A stretch of DNA of 64,000 nt from Paraburkholderia bannensis. Its GTDB lineage: Bacteria > Pseudomonadota > Gammaproteobacteria > Burkholderiales > Burkholderiaceae. The stretch lies in NCBI RefSeq assembly GCF_014200455.1, contig NZ_JACHBW010000006.1, forward strand, positions 124,001 through 188,000, read 5' to 3'. Shown here piece after piece: positions 18,541 to 27,551 of the stretch. Numbering within the stretch: position 1 is the first letter of the stretch; every line of letters begins with the position of its first letter. The position numbers were made by a program, and so were the translations under genes. The notes below the pieces were generated by a model. The model saw only the letters and a list, made by a program, of their open reading frames with translations, was not told the origin of the DNA and did no database searches.

Positions 18541-19785
18541 ATGAGCAAGGACGCGATCGTGCTCGGCGCGGGCATCGTCGGCGTGAGCGTGGCGCTGCAT
18601 CTGCAGGCGCGCGGTGTACGCGTCACGCTGCTGGACCGGCGTGCGCCCGGAGAGGAGACCAGCTTTGGCAACGCCGGGCTGATCGAGGCGTCGTCGGTGG
18701 TGCCATATGGGTTTCCGCGCGACTGGCGCACGCTGCTGCGCCTCGCGCGCAACGACTCGACCATGCTGCGTTACGACGTGCGCTCGCTGCCTGCCTATGC
18801 GCGCTGGCTTGCCACGTTCTGGCGCGCGTCTGCGCCGCAGCGGCTGGCGGGCGCGGCGCGCGATATGCTGCCGCTCATTTCGCGCTGCGTCGCGGAGCAC
18901 GAGGCGCTGATCGCGCGCACTGAATTGCAAGCGCTCGTGCGTCCGGTCGGCTGGCTGGAGGCGTATCGTTCGGCGGAGCAATTCGAACGCGAACGTGAGG
19001 CGGCAAAACAGCTTGCGGCGCAACACGGTCTGCGCACGGAGATCTTCGACGCCGCAGGATTGCGTGCCGCCGAGGCCTCGCTCAGCGAGGGCTATGCGGG
19101 CGCGATTCACTGGGTCGACCCGGCGAGCGTGGCCGATCCCGGCGCGCTCGTGAAGGGCTACGCGGAATTGTTCGTGCGCGAGGGTGGCCGGTTCGTCAAA
19201 GGCAACGCACAGACCTTGCGTGCGCAGGGCAGCGGCTGGCAGGTGCAGACGGACGTTGGACCGCTCAGTGCAGAACTTGCCGTGGTCGCCATGGGCCCGT
19301 GGTCGGATCAGTTGAGCGCATCGCTGGGCTACCGGGTGCCGCTGATGCCCAAGCGCGGCTATCACGTGCACTATGCGAGCGCGGCGGCTGCGCCGCTGTT
19401 GCGGCCGGTGGTGGATATCGAAGGCGGCTACGTGGTGGCGCCGATGCGGCGCGGCCTGCGTCTGACGACCGGCGTGGAACTGGCCACGCGCAACCGGCCG
19501 CCCAACTACGCGCAGCTCGATGCCGCCGAGCGCGCCGCGCGGCCGATGTTTGGGCTAGGCGGGCGACTCGATGAAAAACCGTGGATGGGCATGCGCCCCT
19601 GCACGCCCGACATGCGGCCGATACTCGGGCCCGCGCCACGTCACGCGGGCCTGTGGTTCGCGTTCGGCCACAACCATCATGGCCTGACGCTCGGGCCGGT
19701 GACGGGGCGGCTGGTCGCGGAAATGATCATGGGCGAGACGCCGTTTACCGATCCCGCCCCGTACTCGCCGCAGCGCTTCGCCTGA
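18541..19785 (+). CDS. FAD-dependent D-amino acid dehydrogenase, DadA/DauA-like (414 aa)
   Basis: DAO-fold flavoprotein with the dinucleotide motif GAGIVG at residues 9-14, ETSFGNAGLI after it, and the C-terminal FAD-binding FGHNHHGLTLGPVTG. DadA-type enzymes oxidatively deaminate D-amino acids and pass electrons to quinones. AGAGGAAT precedes the ATG. Together with the divergent DauB-like gene it would convert a D-amino acid to a keto acid and then to the L-isomer. D-Arg/D-Lys is suggested by the basic-type binding protein, but hydroxyproline-like or other D-amino acids remain possible. Confidence 0.9.
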   Translation: MSKDAIVLGAGIVGVSVALHLQARGVRVTLLDRRAPGEETSFGNAGLIEASSVVPYGFPRDWRTLLRLARNDSTMLRYDVRSLPAYARWLATFWRASAPQRLAGAARDMLPLISRCVAEHEALIARTELQALVRPVGWLEAYRSAEQFEREREAAKQLAAQHGLRTEIFDAAGLRAAEASLSEGYAGAIHWVDPASVADPGALVKGYAELFVREGGRFVKGNAQTLRAQGSGWQVQTDVGPLSAELAVVAMGPWSDQLSASLGYRVPLMPKRGYHVHYASAAAAPLLRPVVDIEGGYVVAPMRRGLRLTTGVELATRNRPPNYAQLDAAERAARPMFGLGGRLDEKPWMGMRPCTPDMRPILGPAPRHAGLWFAFGHNHHGLTLGPVTGRLVAEMIMGETPFTDPAPYSPQRFA

Positions 19786-19795
19786 GACGGCCGGT

Positions 19796-21373
19796 TCAGT
19801 GCGCCCCGGCTGCGCCGCCGCCGCCGCCGCGTGTCGACTTCGTGATCCATATGAGCGGGATGATGGCGAGAAAGATGATTGCCGAGATATAGAAGATGTC
19901 GTTCAGGCCCATCATCGCGGCCTGCGTCGTCAGCTGGAAATCGAACAGCGCGCGCGCCGACGGCTCGCTGATGTGCAGCAGCGTCTGCGTATTCTCGATC
20001 GACTGGCGGAACACGGGGTTGTCGATCGAAGCCTGTTCCGTGAGGCGTTCGTGGTGCAGCACCGTGCGGTTATTCCAGGCGTTCGTGGCGATCGACGTGC
20101 CCACGGCGCCGCAAAACACGCGCACGAAGTTCGACAGCCCCGCCGCCGCCGGTATCCGGCCTGGCGGCTGCCCCGCCAGAATGATCGCGGTAAGCGGCAC
20201 GAAGAACAACGCCATCGGAATGCCTTGCAACAGCGTGGGCAGCACGAGATGGAACGTGTCGATTTCAATCACGTATCTTGAGCGCATGAAGAACACCACG
20301 GCGAACAGCACGAACGCACAGGTGGCGATGATGCGCGCATCCGAGCGCGGCAGGATGCGCCCCACGACCGGCGAGAGAATCACGGCGAAGACCCCGAGCG
20401 GCGCGGTCACCAGCCCCGCATCGACGGAGCGGTAGTTCAGATACTCCTGCATCCATTGCGGCAGTAGAACGAGATTGCCGAAGAACACGCCATACGCCAC
20501 TGAAATCGCAATCGTGCCGCCCAGAAAGTTGCGCTGCCCGAATAACCTCAAATCGACGATGGGATGCGCCTCGGTCAATTCCCAGACGAGGAAGAACGCG
20601 AAGCTGATCAGCGCCACCACGCCCAGCCCCACGATCACGGGCGAGTTGAACCAGTCGAGGTCCTTGCCCTTGTCGAGCAGGATCTGCAGCGACGCGACCC
20701 AGGCGACCAGCAGGCCAAGACCCACGATGTCGATGGGCGGCTTGCGCGTCGGCGACTCACGGTTGCGGTAGATGCTCCACGTCACGAAGCCCGCGAACAG
20801 CCCCACCGGAATGTTGATGTAGAAGATCCACGACCAGTTGTAGCTGTCGGTGACCCAGCCGCCCAGCGCCGGACCGGCAATCGGGCCGACCGTGGTTGTC
20901 ATGGCCCAGAAGGCGAGCGCCGTCGACGATTTGTCCTTGGGCCAGGAGCCCAGCAGAATCGCCTGCGAGAGCGGAATCAGCGGCCCCGCCACCGCGCCTT
21001 GCACCACGCGCGCGATCAGCAGAAAGGGCAGGCTGGGCGCGATGCCGCACAGCCAGGAGGCGAGCACGAACGAGAGAATCGACGCCACGAACAGGCGCAC
21101 CTGGCCGAAGCGCTGCGTGAGCCAGCCGGTCAGCGGAATCGACACGGCGTTGGCCGCCGCGAACACCGTGATGACCCAGGTGCCTTCGTCCACCGACACG
21201 CCGAGGTCGCCCGAAATCGTCGGGATGGCGACGTTGGCGATCGACGTGTCCAGCACGTTCATGAAGGTCGCCAGCGCCACGGCGACGGTTGCGAGAATCA
21301 GCCGGCCGCCTTCGAGCGGCGGCGGCGGGGCGGGCGGTGCTGCTGCGGCGGCTGGGGCGGCTGGCTGGTTCAA
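19796..21373 (-). CDS. DHA2-family (EmrB/QacA) multidrug exporter (525 aa)
   Basis: Fourteen-helix MFS exporter: FMNVLDTSIANVAIPTI in helix 1 (motif D1), the motif A region GWLTQRFGQVRLF, and PIAGPALGGWVTD (motif C) in helix 5 are all present. Such pumps usually pair with an EmrA membrane-fusion protein and an outer-membrane channel, neither of which is adjacent. I choose the TTG at 21373 because GGAGAAG lies eight bases before it; the resulting N terminus is an Ala/Pro-rich tail of about 20 residues. The C terminus has a Gly run. The gene converges on the dehydrogenase at 19785 with only 10 bp between. Confidence 0.9.
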   Translation of the reverse strand: MNQPAAPAAAAAPPAPPPPLEGGRLILATVAVALATFMNVLDTSIANVAIPTISGDLGVSVDEGTWVITVFAAANAVSIPLTGWLTQRFGQVRLFVASILSFVLASWLCGIAPSLPFLLIARVVQGAVAGPLIPLSQAILLGSWPKDKSSTALAFWAMTTTVGPIAGPALGGWVTDSYNWSWIFYINIPVGLFAGFVTWSIYRNRESPTRKPPIDIVGLGLLVAWVASLQILLDKGKDLDWFNSPVIVGLGVVALISFAFFLVWELTEAHPIVDLRLFGQRNFLGGTIAISVAYGVFFGNLVLLPQWMQEYLNYRSVDAGLVTAPLGVFAVILSPVVGRILPRSDARIIATCAFVLFAVVFFMRSRYVIEIDTFHLVLPTLLQGIPMALFFVPLTAIILAGQPPGRIPAAAGLSNFVRVFCGAVGTSIATNAWNNRTVLHHERLTEQASIDNPVFRQSIENTQTLLHISEPSARALFDFQLTTQAAMMGLNDIFYISAIIFLAIIPLIWITKSTRGGGGGAAGAH

Positions 21374-21718
21374 GCTTCTTCTCCGCGTGATCCGGTGGTG
21401 CAAAACCGGTGCTGCAAAGCTGGAAAAGCCCGCGCGAGGCAGGCTGGAGTTGCGGCAAGGATAACCGCAATCGGCAAAGGCCATCGAAGGGCGTGTAAGC
21501 ATCCCCACGCGACGCAGGGGCTTGGCAGCAGCCCGTGCGCGAGTGCGCCGTTCCTGCCATGGCATTTCGATTGACGGTCGCGCCGACGCAATCTGCGAGC
21601 CCGGCGTATCCTTGCGGCTGGCGCGGGGGAGCGCACGCGCGCTGCCCGGCGCTGCAACAGTGACCCTCGCGCGCAGGGTCCGCATTTGTCAGAAACACGC
21701 CCACAGGGGAACTGCAGA

Positions 21719-22363
21719 ATGAGCTGGGAACAATTCGATGGTGGCTGGCGTCTCGCGCCGGCCGAAGGCGCGCCGCGCGCGCTGGTCGTGCTGCTGCACG
21801 GCGTGGGCAGCAATGCCCGCGATCTGATGCCGCTCGCCGATGCGTGGCGCGATGCGCTGCCCGGCGTCGCGTTCGCGTCGCTCGACGGCAGCGAGCCGTT
21901 CGACGGCGGTTTTGGCGGGCGTCAGTGGTTCAGTCTGCGCGACGTGAACGAAGCCAATCGCGGCGCACGTGTAGCCGCCGCCGCGCCGGTGCTGCAAAAG
22001 CGTCTCGCCGATGAACTCGCGCACTGGAACCTGGGCGCCGACGCGCTAGCGCTGGTGGGATTCTCGCAAGGCTCGATCATGTCGCTCTACCTCACGGCGA
22101 CGCAGCCAACCGGGTTCGCGGGCGTAGTCGCCTATGCCGGGCGTCTTTCGGCGCCGGTCTCCGCGCGCAACCGCACGCCCCTCACGCTGGTGCACGGCGA
22201 AGACGACAATGTGATCCCCGTGCAGGAACTCGAACGCGCGGCGAGCGCGTTCAGCGACGCGGGTTATGCGGTAGCCGCTTACGCGCTGCCGGGCGTAGGC
22301 CACACGATCACGGCGCAAGGCGCGATGCTGGGCCGCGATGCGCTGGTGCGCGTGCTGGGCTGA
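21719..22363 (+). CDS. Alpha/beta hydrolase, carboxylesterase/phospholipase family (214 aa)
   Basis: Small cytosolic esterase of the YpfH/acyl-protein-thioesterase type. The nucleophile Ser116 is in GFSQG (114-118), the acid is Asp162/163 in HGEDDNVIP and the base His195 in GVGHT; the oxyanion region is LLHGVGSN. Length is normal. AGGGGA lies 14 bases before the ATG at 21719. A terminator follows. Substrate unknown; short-chain carboxyl esters are usual for the family. Confidence 0.9.
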   Translation: MSWEQFDGGWRLAPAEGAPRALVVLLHGVGSNARDLMPLADAWRDALPGVAFASLDGSEPFDGGFGGRQWFSLRDVNEANRGARVAAAAPVLQKRLADELAHWNLGADALALVGFSQGSIMSLYLTATQPTGFAGVVAYAGRLSAPVSARNRTPLTLVHGEDDNVIPVQELERAASAFSDAGYAVAAYALPGVGHTITAQGAMLGRDALVRVLG

Positions 22364-22430
22364 ATTGGCCAGATATACGTTGGAAAAACATCACTTCACG
22401 CGCGACGCCCGTCGCGCCGTGTCAATCACC

Positions 22431-22466
22431 TCAGGCCGCACAACATGGCGGCCTGACGCATTTTTC
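22431..22466 (+). terminator. Rho-independent terminator after the esterase gene
   Basis: TCAGGCCGC / GCGGCCTGA stem with an 8-nt loop followed by CGCATTTTT. Confidence 0.75.
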
Positions 22467-22805
22467 CCACACTTCGCGTTTAAGCTGCCCGGTTATTTCT
22501 GTCGCGTTTAAAGTCTCGCCCGGTTGATGCCGTAAACAGAGTCAGTGGGCCGTCATGGCTCCATGCACCTGGGGTGCGTCGCATCATTCGGCAATAGCCA
22601 ATTGTCAGCAGAATCAACAGGATCAACCGAGTCAGCGGCAATCAGCGAAATCGTTCAATCGGGGATTGGATAGCTCAGCTGATTGTTTCTTATCGTTACG
22701 GTTTGTTCAGACGATTGCATTAACGACGGTTTCGACCACGAAGCGCCGGGTTCGGATTCCGGGAGCGTGCCGCCGGCGCGCGCGTTCCTCATACACAACG
22801 ACGAC
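22467..22805. other. Leader region upstream of the mreB paralogue
   Basis: No gene is supported. Composition is closer to 50% GC than in flanking genes, as expected for a promoter and leader. TTGACA/TATAAT-like boxes are not clear enough to call. Confidence 0.5.
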
Positions 22806-23906
22806 ATGGCCCGAGCCACGCGGCAATCATCATTTCTGCACACACTGTCCCGCCATACCGATCGCAACACGGTGGCGGTCGACCTCGGCACGGCCAATAC
22901 GCTGATCTACACGGCCCAGGGCGGCATCGTGCTCGACCAGCCTTCGGTGGTCTGTTTCGAGCGCAACGGTTACAAGCGCCACAAAGGCAAAGGCAAGAGC
23001 GCTGACGCGAGCGTCGCCGCCGTCGGCTCGGAGGCCAAGGCACTCGTCGGGCGCGCGCCGCAAAATCTCGAAACCGTGAAGCCGCTGTCGCACGGCGTGA
23101 TCGCCGATTTCCTCGCGGCGGAGCACATGATGCGCCACTTCGTGGCGATGGCGAAGCCGCGCCGCCTGTTCAGCCGCCGTTCGGCGTTCACGGTCTGCGT
23201 GCCGGGCGACGCCACGCGCGTCGAGCGCCGTGCGATCCGCGAGGCGGCTTTCGCATCGGGCGCGGCCAGCGTGAACCTGATTGACGAATCGCTGGCGTCC
23301 GCGCTGGGCGCCGGCTTGCCCGTAGGGGCGGCGAGGGGATCGATGGTCGTCGATATCGGCGGCGGCACCACTGAGGTGGGCGTGATCGCGCTGGGCAGCG
23401 TGGCGTGCGGCGGTTCGCTGCGCGTGGGCGGCGAGCAGTTCGACCGCGCCATCATCGAGCACGTGCGCAATCTCTACGGCGTGATTCTCGGCGAGCAAAC
23501 CGCCGAGCACCTCAAAATGACCATCGGCAGCGCGCTGCGCGGCGAGCCGGTCGGGCGTCTGCGCGCGACCGGGCGCAGTCTCGAAGACGGCCTGCCGCGC
23601 ACCATCGAAATCACCAGCGAGGATATCGCCGATGCGCTGGCGTTCCCGCTGCGCCAGGTGATCGGCGTGGTGCGCCGGGTGTTCGAGAGTGCGCCACCCG
23701 AACTCGTGACCGATATCGCCGATAGCGGCATCGTGCTGACCGGCGGCGGTGCCTTGCTGGGGCGCCTCGACCAGTGCCTGGCGGCCGAACTGGGCGTGCC
23801 GGTGCGCGTGGCCGATGCGCCGCTGACCTGCGCCGTGCGTGGCGCGGGCGCCGCTGCTGCGGGCGCCGTGGCGGCGGATCAGCCGGCCTTTAGCGCCTAC
23901 GACTGA
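22806..23906 (+). CDS. MreB-like actin homologue, stand-alone paralogue (366 aa)
   Basis: Bacterial actin. Phosphate-1 loop DLGTANTLIY (26-35), phosphate-2 DIGGGTTE (183-190), GGEQFDRAI and the adenosine motif TGGGALL near 335 are all conserved, so it should bind and hydrolyse ATP and polymerise. It differs from housekeeping MreB in a ~20-residue N-terminal extension (with basic and Ser/Thr residues) and a basic insertion around 55-68 (YKRHKGKGKS) in subdomain IB. mreC, mreD, pbp2 and rodA are not next to it, so this is a second, unlinked copy. Role in cell shape or a specialised filament is not known. ATG at 22806 is preferred; no strong ribosome site is seen. Confidence 0.88.
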   Translation: MARATRQSSFLHTLSRHTDRNTVAVDLGTANTLIYTAQGGIVLDQPSVVCFERNGYKRHKGKGKSADASVAAVGSEAKALVGRAPQNLETVKPLSHGVIADFLAAEHMMRHFVAMAKPRRLFSRRSAFTVCVPGDATRVERRAIREAAFASGAASVNLIDESLASALGAGLPVGAARGSMVVDIGGGTTEVGVIALGSVACGGSLRVGGEQFDRAIIEHVRNLYGVILGEQTAEHLKMTIGSALRGEPVGRLRATGRSLEDGLPRTIEITSEDIADALAFPLRQVIGVVRRVFESAPPELVTDIADSGIVLTGGGALLGRLDQCLAAELGVPVRVADAPLTCAVRGAGAAAAGAVAADQPAFSAYD

Positions 23907-24084
23907 TCCCCGCCGCAACCCTCCGGCCAGGGCCGCCAGAAGCGAGGCCCGGCGGGCCGGGCGCGCTCGTGCGACAATACGCGCCTTTCGCTTTTCTTGT
24001 TACCCTGAATTACGCCGGGCGCCGCAGCGTTTGCCGTGTGCTAGCGCCGTTCCGTCGTCAGCTTTCGTCAGTCATCATCCAGCC

Positions 24085-24930
24085 GTGAATCAAGCCGTAT
24101 TTCCCGCTCCCGGGTCGTTCGTCGAACTGCCCGGCGGGCAGCCCATGCCATATGTCGAAACCGGTAAGGGCGAGTTGCTCCTTTTCATCCACGGGTCGCT
24201 TTGTGACTATCGCTACTGGCAGCCGCAGCTCGCGGGTCTGGGCGAGCACTATCGTTGCGTCTCCGTGAGTCTCACGCACTATTGGCCCGCGCCCGACAGC
24301 GCGCGCGGAGAGCCGTTCAGCTGGAGCCGTCACGCCGACGAAGTGGCGCAGTTCATCGACGCCTTCGGCGCAGGGCCGGCCCACGTGATCGGTCATTCGC
24401 GCGGCGGCTCGGTGGCGTATCACTTCGCGCGCCGCTATCCGCAGCATCTGCAGTCGCTCACGCTCGCCGATCCGGGCGGCCCGGTCCAGCAGCCTGGCCA
24501 GAGCCTCGCGAAGCTGCCCGAGACGATCAACGCACTGCGCGCCCGCGCGGTGCAACTGATCGATTCGGGCGACGTGGATGCAGGGCTGGAGCTATTCGTC
24601 GATTCGGTCAGCCGTCCCGGCTTCTGGGCCAAAAGCACGCGTTCGTTTCGCCAGATGGCGATCGACAATGCGCACACGCTTGGTCCGCAGTTCCTCGACC
24701 CGCTCGCGCCGTATACGCGCGAGGAAGCCGCCGAGGTCACCTGCCCGGTGTTGCTGATCGACGGGGAACTGAGCCCGGTGATGTTCCAGCGCGCCGCAGC
24801 CGCGCTGGAAGAGTGGATGCCCGACGCACGCCGCGCGACGGTGGAGGGCGCTTCGCATGGCATGAACCTGGCGCGCCCTGGTGCGTTCAACGATCTGATC
24901 GACCACTTTGCGAGCGGTCACGGACGCTGA
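24085..24930 (+). CDS. Alpha/beta hydrolase (281 aa)
   Basis: Canonical alpha/beta hydrolase fold: oxyanion motif FIHGS (35-39), nucleophile Ser105 in GHSRGG, acid Asp near LLIDGELSPVM and base His in GASHGMN close to the end. It resembles the broad group of esterases, C-C hydrolases and haloperoxidase-like enzymes; the substrate is not deducible. I choose the GTG at 24085, which gives the usual 35 residues before the HG motif; an internal ATG at 24145 is the alternative. A hairpin terminator follows. It is not in an operon. Confidence 0.85.
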   Translation: MNQAVFPAPGSFVELPGGQPMPYVETGKGELLLFIHGSLCDYRYWQPQLAGLGEHYRCVSVSLTHYWPAPDSARGEPFSWSRHADEVAQFIDAFGAGPAHVIGHSRGGSVAYHFARRYPQHLQSLTLADPGGPVQQPGQSLAKLPETINALRARAVQLIDSGDVDAGLELFVDSVSRPGFWAKSTRSFRQMAIDNAHTLGPQFLDPLAPYTREEAAEVTCPVLLIDGELSPVMFQRAAAALEEWMPDARRATVEGASHGMNLARPGAFNDLIDHFASGHGR

Positions 24931-24956
24931 GGCTTGTGAGCATTGAAGCAAACGGG

Positions 24957-24980
24957 ACGGCCGCGCAACGCGGCCGTTTT
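24957..24980 (+). terminator. Rho-independent terminator
   Basis: ACGGCCGCG-CAA-CGCGGCCGT stem-loop with TTTT, 27 bp after the hydrolase stop. Confidence 0.75.
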
Positions 24981-25122
24981 CACGTGCGCATCAAAGCGTG
25001 GCAGTCCAAACTAATTTGAACGCGCAAAACAGGCGTATTCGCGCAAAAAGCCGTTTGGACCAGGCAGACGGCCCGGCTGGCCGAAACGCCGCTGCGTCAA
25101 AGCGCGGCGCGGCCGACCGGGT

Positions 25123-25171
25123 AAAAAGCGGGCAAAAAGCAGGCAAAAAGCGGGCAAACGTGCAAGCCCGC
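25123..25171 (-). repeat. 11-bp tandem repeat merging into the terminator of the 133-aa gene
   Basis: AAAAAGCGGGC, AAAAAGCAGGC, AAAAAGCGGGC lie head to tail at 25123-25155, and GCGGGC (25150) pairs with GCCCGC (25166). Read on the minus strand this is a GC stem followed by three successive T5 tracts separated by GCCYGC, so the repeat creates a terminator with several run-out tracts after the gene at 25180. Confidence 0.6.
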
Positions 25172-25179
25172 TGAAGCGC

Positions 25180-25581
25180 TTAGTCGCGCCCGTGTGCGTG
25201 CGCGTCGAGCTTGTTCTCGGCGGCTTCGCCAACGAGGCCTGCGTAGTACAGGTGCACGCCGATGGCGAGCGAATCGTTGCGGATTTCGTGGAAGGCCTTC
25301 CATGCCTTCGCCGGATCCTTGAACACGAGGTAGTGCGCTTCCTGCGACACGAGGCGCGCGACCTGGTGCAGGCCGTGGCCGCGCAGCTTGTCGACAAGGT
25401 GGTCGAGGCTGCTGTGCGTGCGGGCGTCCGTGCGCGGGTAGAGCATGTGGAGCACCGCCACGCGTTCCGAGGCGAGGGCCGCCGAAAGCGCGACAACGAT
25501 GTCCTGGTGATTGAGAGCCGTAACGACGGCGCCCTCTGCAAGTTCGTCTTCAGCGAACAGGGTGTCGATCGAGATGTTCAT
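25180..25581 (-). CDS. Conserved-looking hypothetical protein (133 aa)
   Basis: No family recognised. The start at 25581 has AAGGAAAG upstream. The protein appears soluble, mixed alpha/beta, with an acidic N-terminal part (TLFAEDELAEGA), a middle with regularly spaced His (HSSLDHLVDKLRGHGLHQ) and a His-rich end (DAHAHGRD). There is no signal peptide or membrane segment. Coding bias matches neighbouring genes and a terminator follows immediately, which supports a real single-gene transcript. Confidence 0.65.
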   Translation of the reverse strand: MNISIDTLFAEDELAEGAVVTALNHQDIVVALSAALASERVAVLHMLYPRTDARTHSSLDHLVDKLRGHGLHQVARLVSQEAHYLVFKDPAKAWKAFHEIRNDSLAIGVHLYYAGLVGEAAENKLDAHAHGRD

Positions 25582-25977
25582 CTGTTCTTTCCTTACGTTT
25601 TGCGTACAGCGCGTGTGGCCTAAGTAAAAAAGGCCCGCCAGAAAATGTAGGCGGGCCGAAAGATGCATGCAAGACAGGGGAAGTCAATGCATGACAACCA
25701 GTATCGCAGATACCGCGCGCCGATGTTGCACTGCACAGGCAAAATATTGTTGCATAAATCGGGATTAAGGAGGCTGCAAGCATTCAATGTTGTCGATCCG
25801 AAGAGGCATTGTTGCTGGTCGCGCTATCAATCGACAATGCAACGCGGCGTAGAATGCGGCAAGTGGTCGCAGTGAAGCCGTGCCGAAGCTGCCGCAGAAG
25901 GCGCCGTGCTGCGCTGCGTCTTGCGAAGTAACGGCACTTGAGGGCCACTTGAGTGCATTTGAATGCAAGGACAAGAC
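25582..25977. other. Divergent promoter region of the 133-aa gene and gltA
   Basis: No gene. AT content is raised. An inverted repeat TTGTCGAT (25790-25797) / ATCGACAA (25830-25837), spaced by 32 bp, precedes gltA by about 140 bp and could be a regulator site or a leader hairpin. Confidence 0.5.
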
Positions 25978-27279
25978 ATGATCGACTCGAAGACCCACGC
26001 CACACTCACGATTCCCGGCCACGCTGAAGGCGTCGAACTGCCGGTTTACAAGGGCACGCAAGGCCCGGACGTGATCGACATCCGCAAGCTGTACGGCCAG
26101 ACCGGCATGTTCACGTACGACCCGGGCTTCATGTCCACGGCGGCGTGCAACTCGGCGATCACGTATATCGACGGGGACAAGGGCGAACTGCTGTATCGCG
26201 GTTATCCGATCGACAACCTCGCGCAGAATGCCGACTTCCTCGAAAGCTGCTACCTGCTGCTCAAGGGCGAGCTGCCCACGCAAAAGCAGAAGGACGAGTT
26301 CGTTGCGACCGTCACGAACCACACGATGGTTCACGAGCAGATGCACTTTTTCTTCCGCGGCTTCCGCCGCGACGCACACCCGATGGCGATTCTGGTGGCG
26401 GCCGTGGGCGCATTGTCGGCGTTCTATCACGACTCGCTCGACATCAACGATCCGCAGCATCGTGAAGTCTCGGCGGTGCGCATGATCGCCAAGCTGCCGA
26501 CGCTGGTGGCGATGGCGTACAAGTACACGGTTGGCCAGCCGTTCGTGTATCCGCGCAACGATCTCTCGTACAGCGCGAACTTCATGCAGATGATGTTCTC
26601 GAACCCGGCCGAGGAATACAAGGTCAACGACGTGCTGGTGCGCGCGCTCGACCGTATCCTGATCCTGCACGCCGACCACGAACAGAATGCCTCGACCTCG
26701 ACGGTCCGTCTGGCTGGCTCGTCGGGCGCGAACCCGTTCGCGTGTATCGCAGCCGGTATCGCCTGCCTCTGGGGCCCGGCGCACGGCGGCGCGAACGAAG
26801 CCGCCCTGAACATGCTTGAAGAAATTGGCTCGGTGGAGAACATCCCTGAGTTCATCAAGCAGGTGAAGGACAAGAACTCGGGCGTGAAGCTGATGGGCTT
26901 CGGTCACCGCGTCTACAAGAACTACGATCCGCGCGCCAAGCTGATGCGCGAAACGTGCCACGAAGTGCTCAACGAACTGGGCCTGCACGACGATCCGTTG
27001 TTCAAGCTGGCGATGGCGCTCGAAAAGATCGCGCTGGAAGACGAATACTTCGTCTCGCGCAAGCTGTACCCGAACGTCGACTTCTACTCGGGCATCGTTC
27101 AGCGCGCGCTGGGCATCCCTACCGCGATGTTCACCTGCATTTTCGCGATGGCGCGCACGGTGGGCTGGATCGCGCAATGGAACGAAATGATCGGCGATCC
27201 GGAGCAGAAGATCGGTCGTCCGCGTCAGCTGTTCATCGGCAATACGCCGCGTGAAGCGAAGCCGATTTCGCAACGCTAA
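25978..27279 (+). CDS. gltA: Citrate synthase, type II (433 aa)
   Basis: Condenses acetyl-CoA and oxaloacetate to citrate. It is the long Gram-negative hexameric form, recognised by the N-terminal beta domain and [21 protein letters not shown], the catalytic His regions GPAHGGANE and [13 protein letters not shown], and the catalytic Asp in NVDFYSG. AAGGAC before the ATG at 25978 fixes the start. In Burkholderiales the main gltA is normally in the sdhCDAB cluster; here it is alone, so it may be a second isoenzyme such as one linked to growth on propionate or acetate. A strong terminator follows. Confidence 0.95.
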   Translation: MIDSKTHATLTIPGHAEGVELPVYKGTQGPDVIDIRKLYGQTGMFTYDPGFMSTAACNSAITYIDGDKGELLYRGYPIDNLAQNADFLESCYLLLKGELPTQKQKDEFVATVTNHTMVHEQMHFFFRGFRRDAHPMAILVAAVGALSAFYHDSLDINDPQHREVSAVRMIAKLPTLVAMAYKYTVGQPFVYPRNDLSYSANFMQMMFSNPAEEYKVNDVLVRALDRILILHADHEQNASTSTVRLAGSSGANPFACIAAGIACLWGPAHGGANEAALNMLEEIGSVENIPEFIKQVKDKNSGVKLMGFGHRVYKNYDPRAKLMRETCHEVLNELGLHDDPLFKLAMALEKIALEDEYFVSRKLYPNVDFYSGIVQRALGIPTAMFTCIFAMARTVGWIAQWNEMIGDPEQKIGRPRQLFIGNTPREAKPISQR

Positions 27280-27361
27280 ACCGGCAGCAGATCGCCAGAG
27301 AATCATCGACGCATAACGTTGTGACGAGCGCGCACGGGCCACAAGCCCGAGCGCAGCGATC

Positions 27362-27405
27362 GACGGGCGCCCGCACGTTTCACCGTGCCGGCGCCCGTCT
27401 TTATT
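27362..27405 (+). terminator. Rho-independent terminator downstream of gltA
   Basis: GACGGGCGC...GCGCCCGTC outer stem with an inner GCACG/CGTGC stem, followed by TTTATTT. Confidence 0.75.
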
Positions 27406-27551
27406 TCCGGGCGGCAGCAGCCGCCTTCGCAAGCACGGCCCCAGCCCGCCATGTATTCGCGCGAACCGCGCCATAGCCACTACAATCGTTCGGACGAAGC
27501 ACCTTGAAGCACTGATCAGGCAATGGTTGAGAGTTAGAGAGGAGGCAGGCA

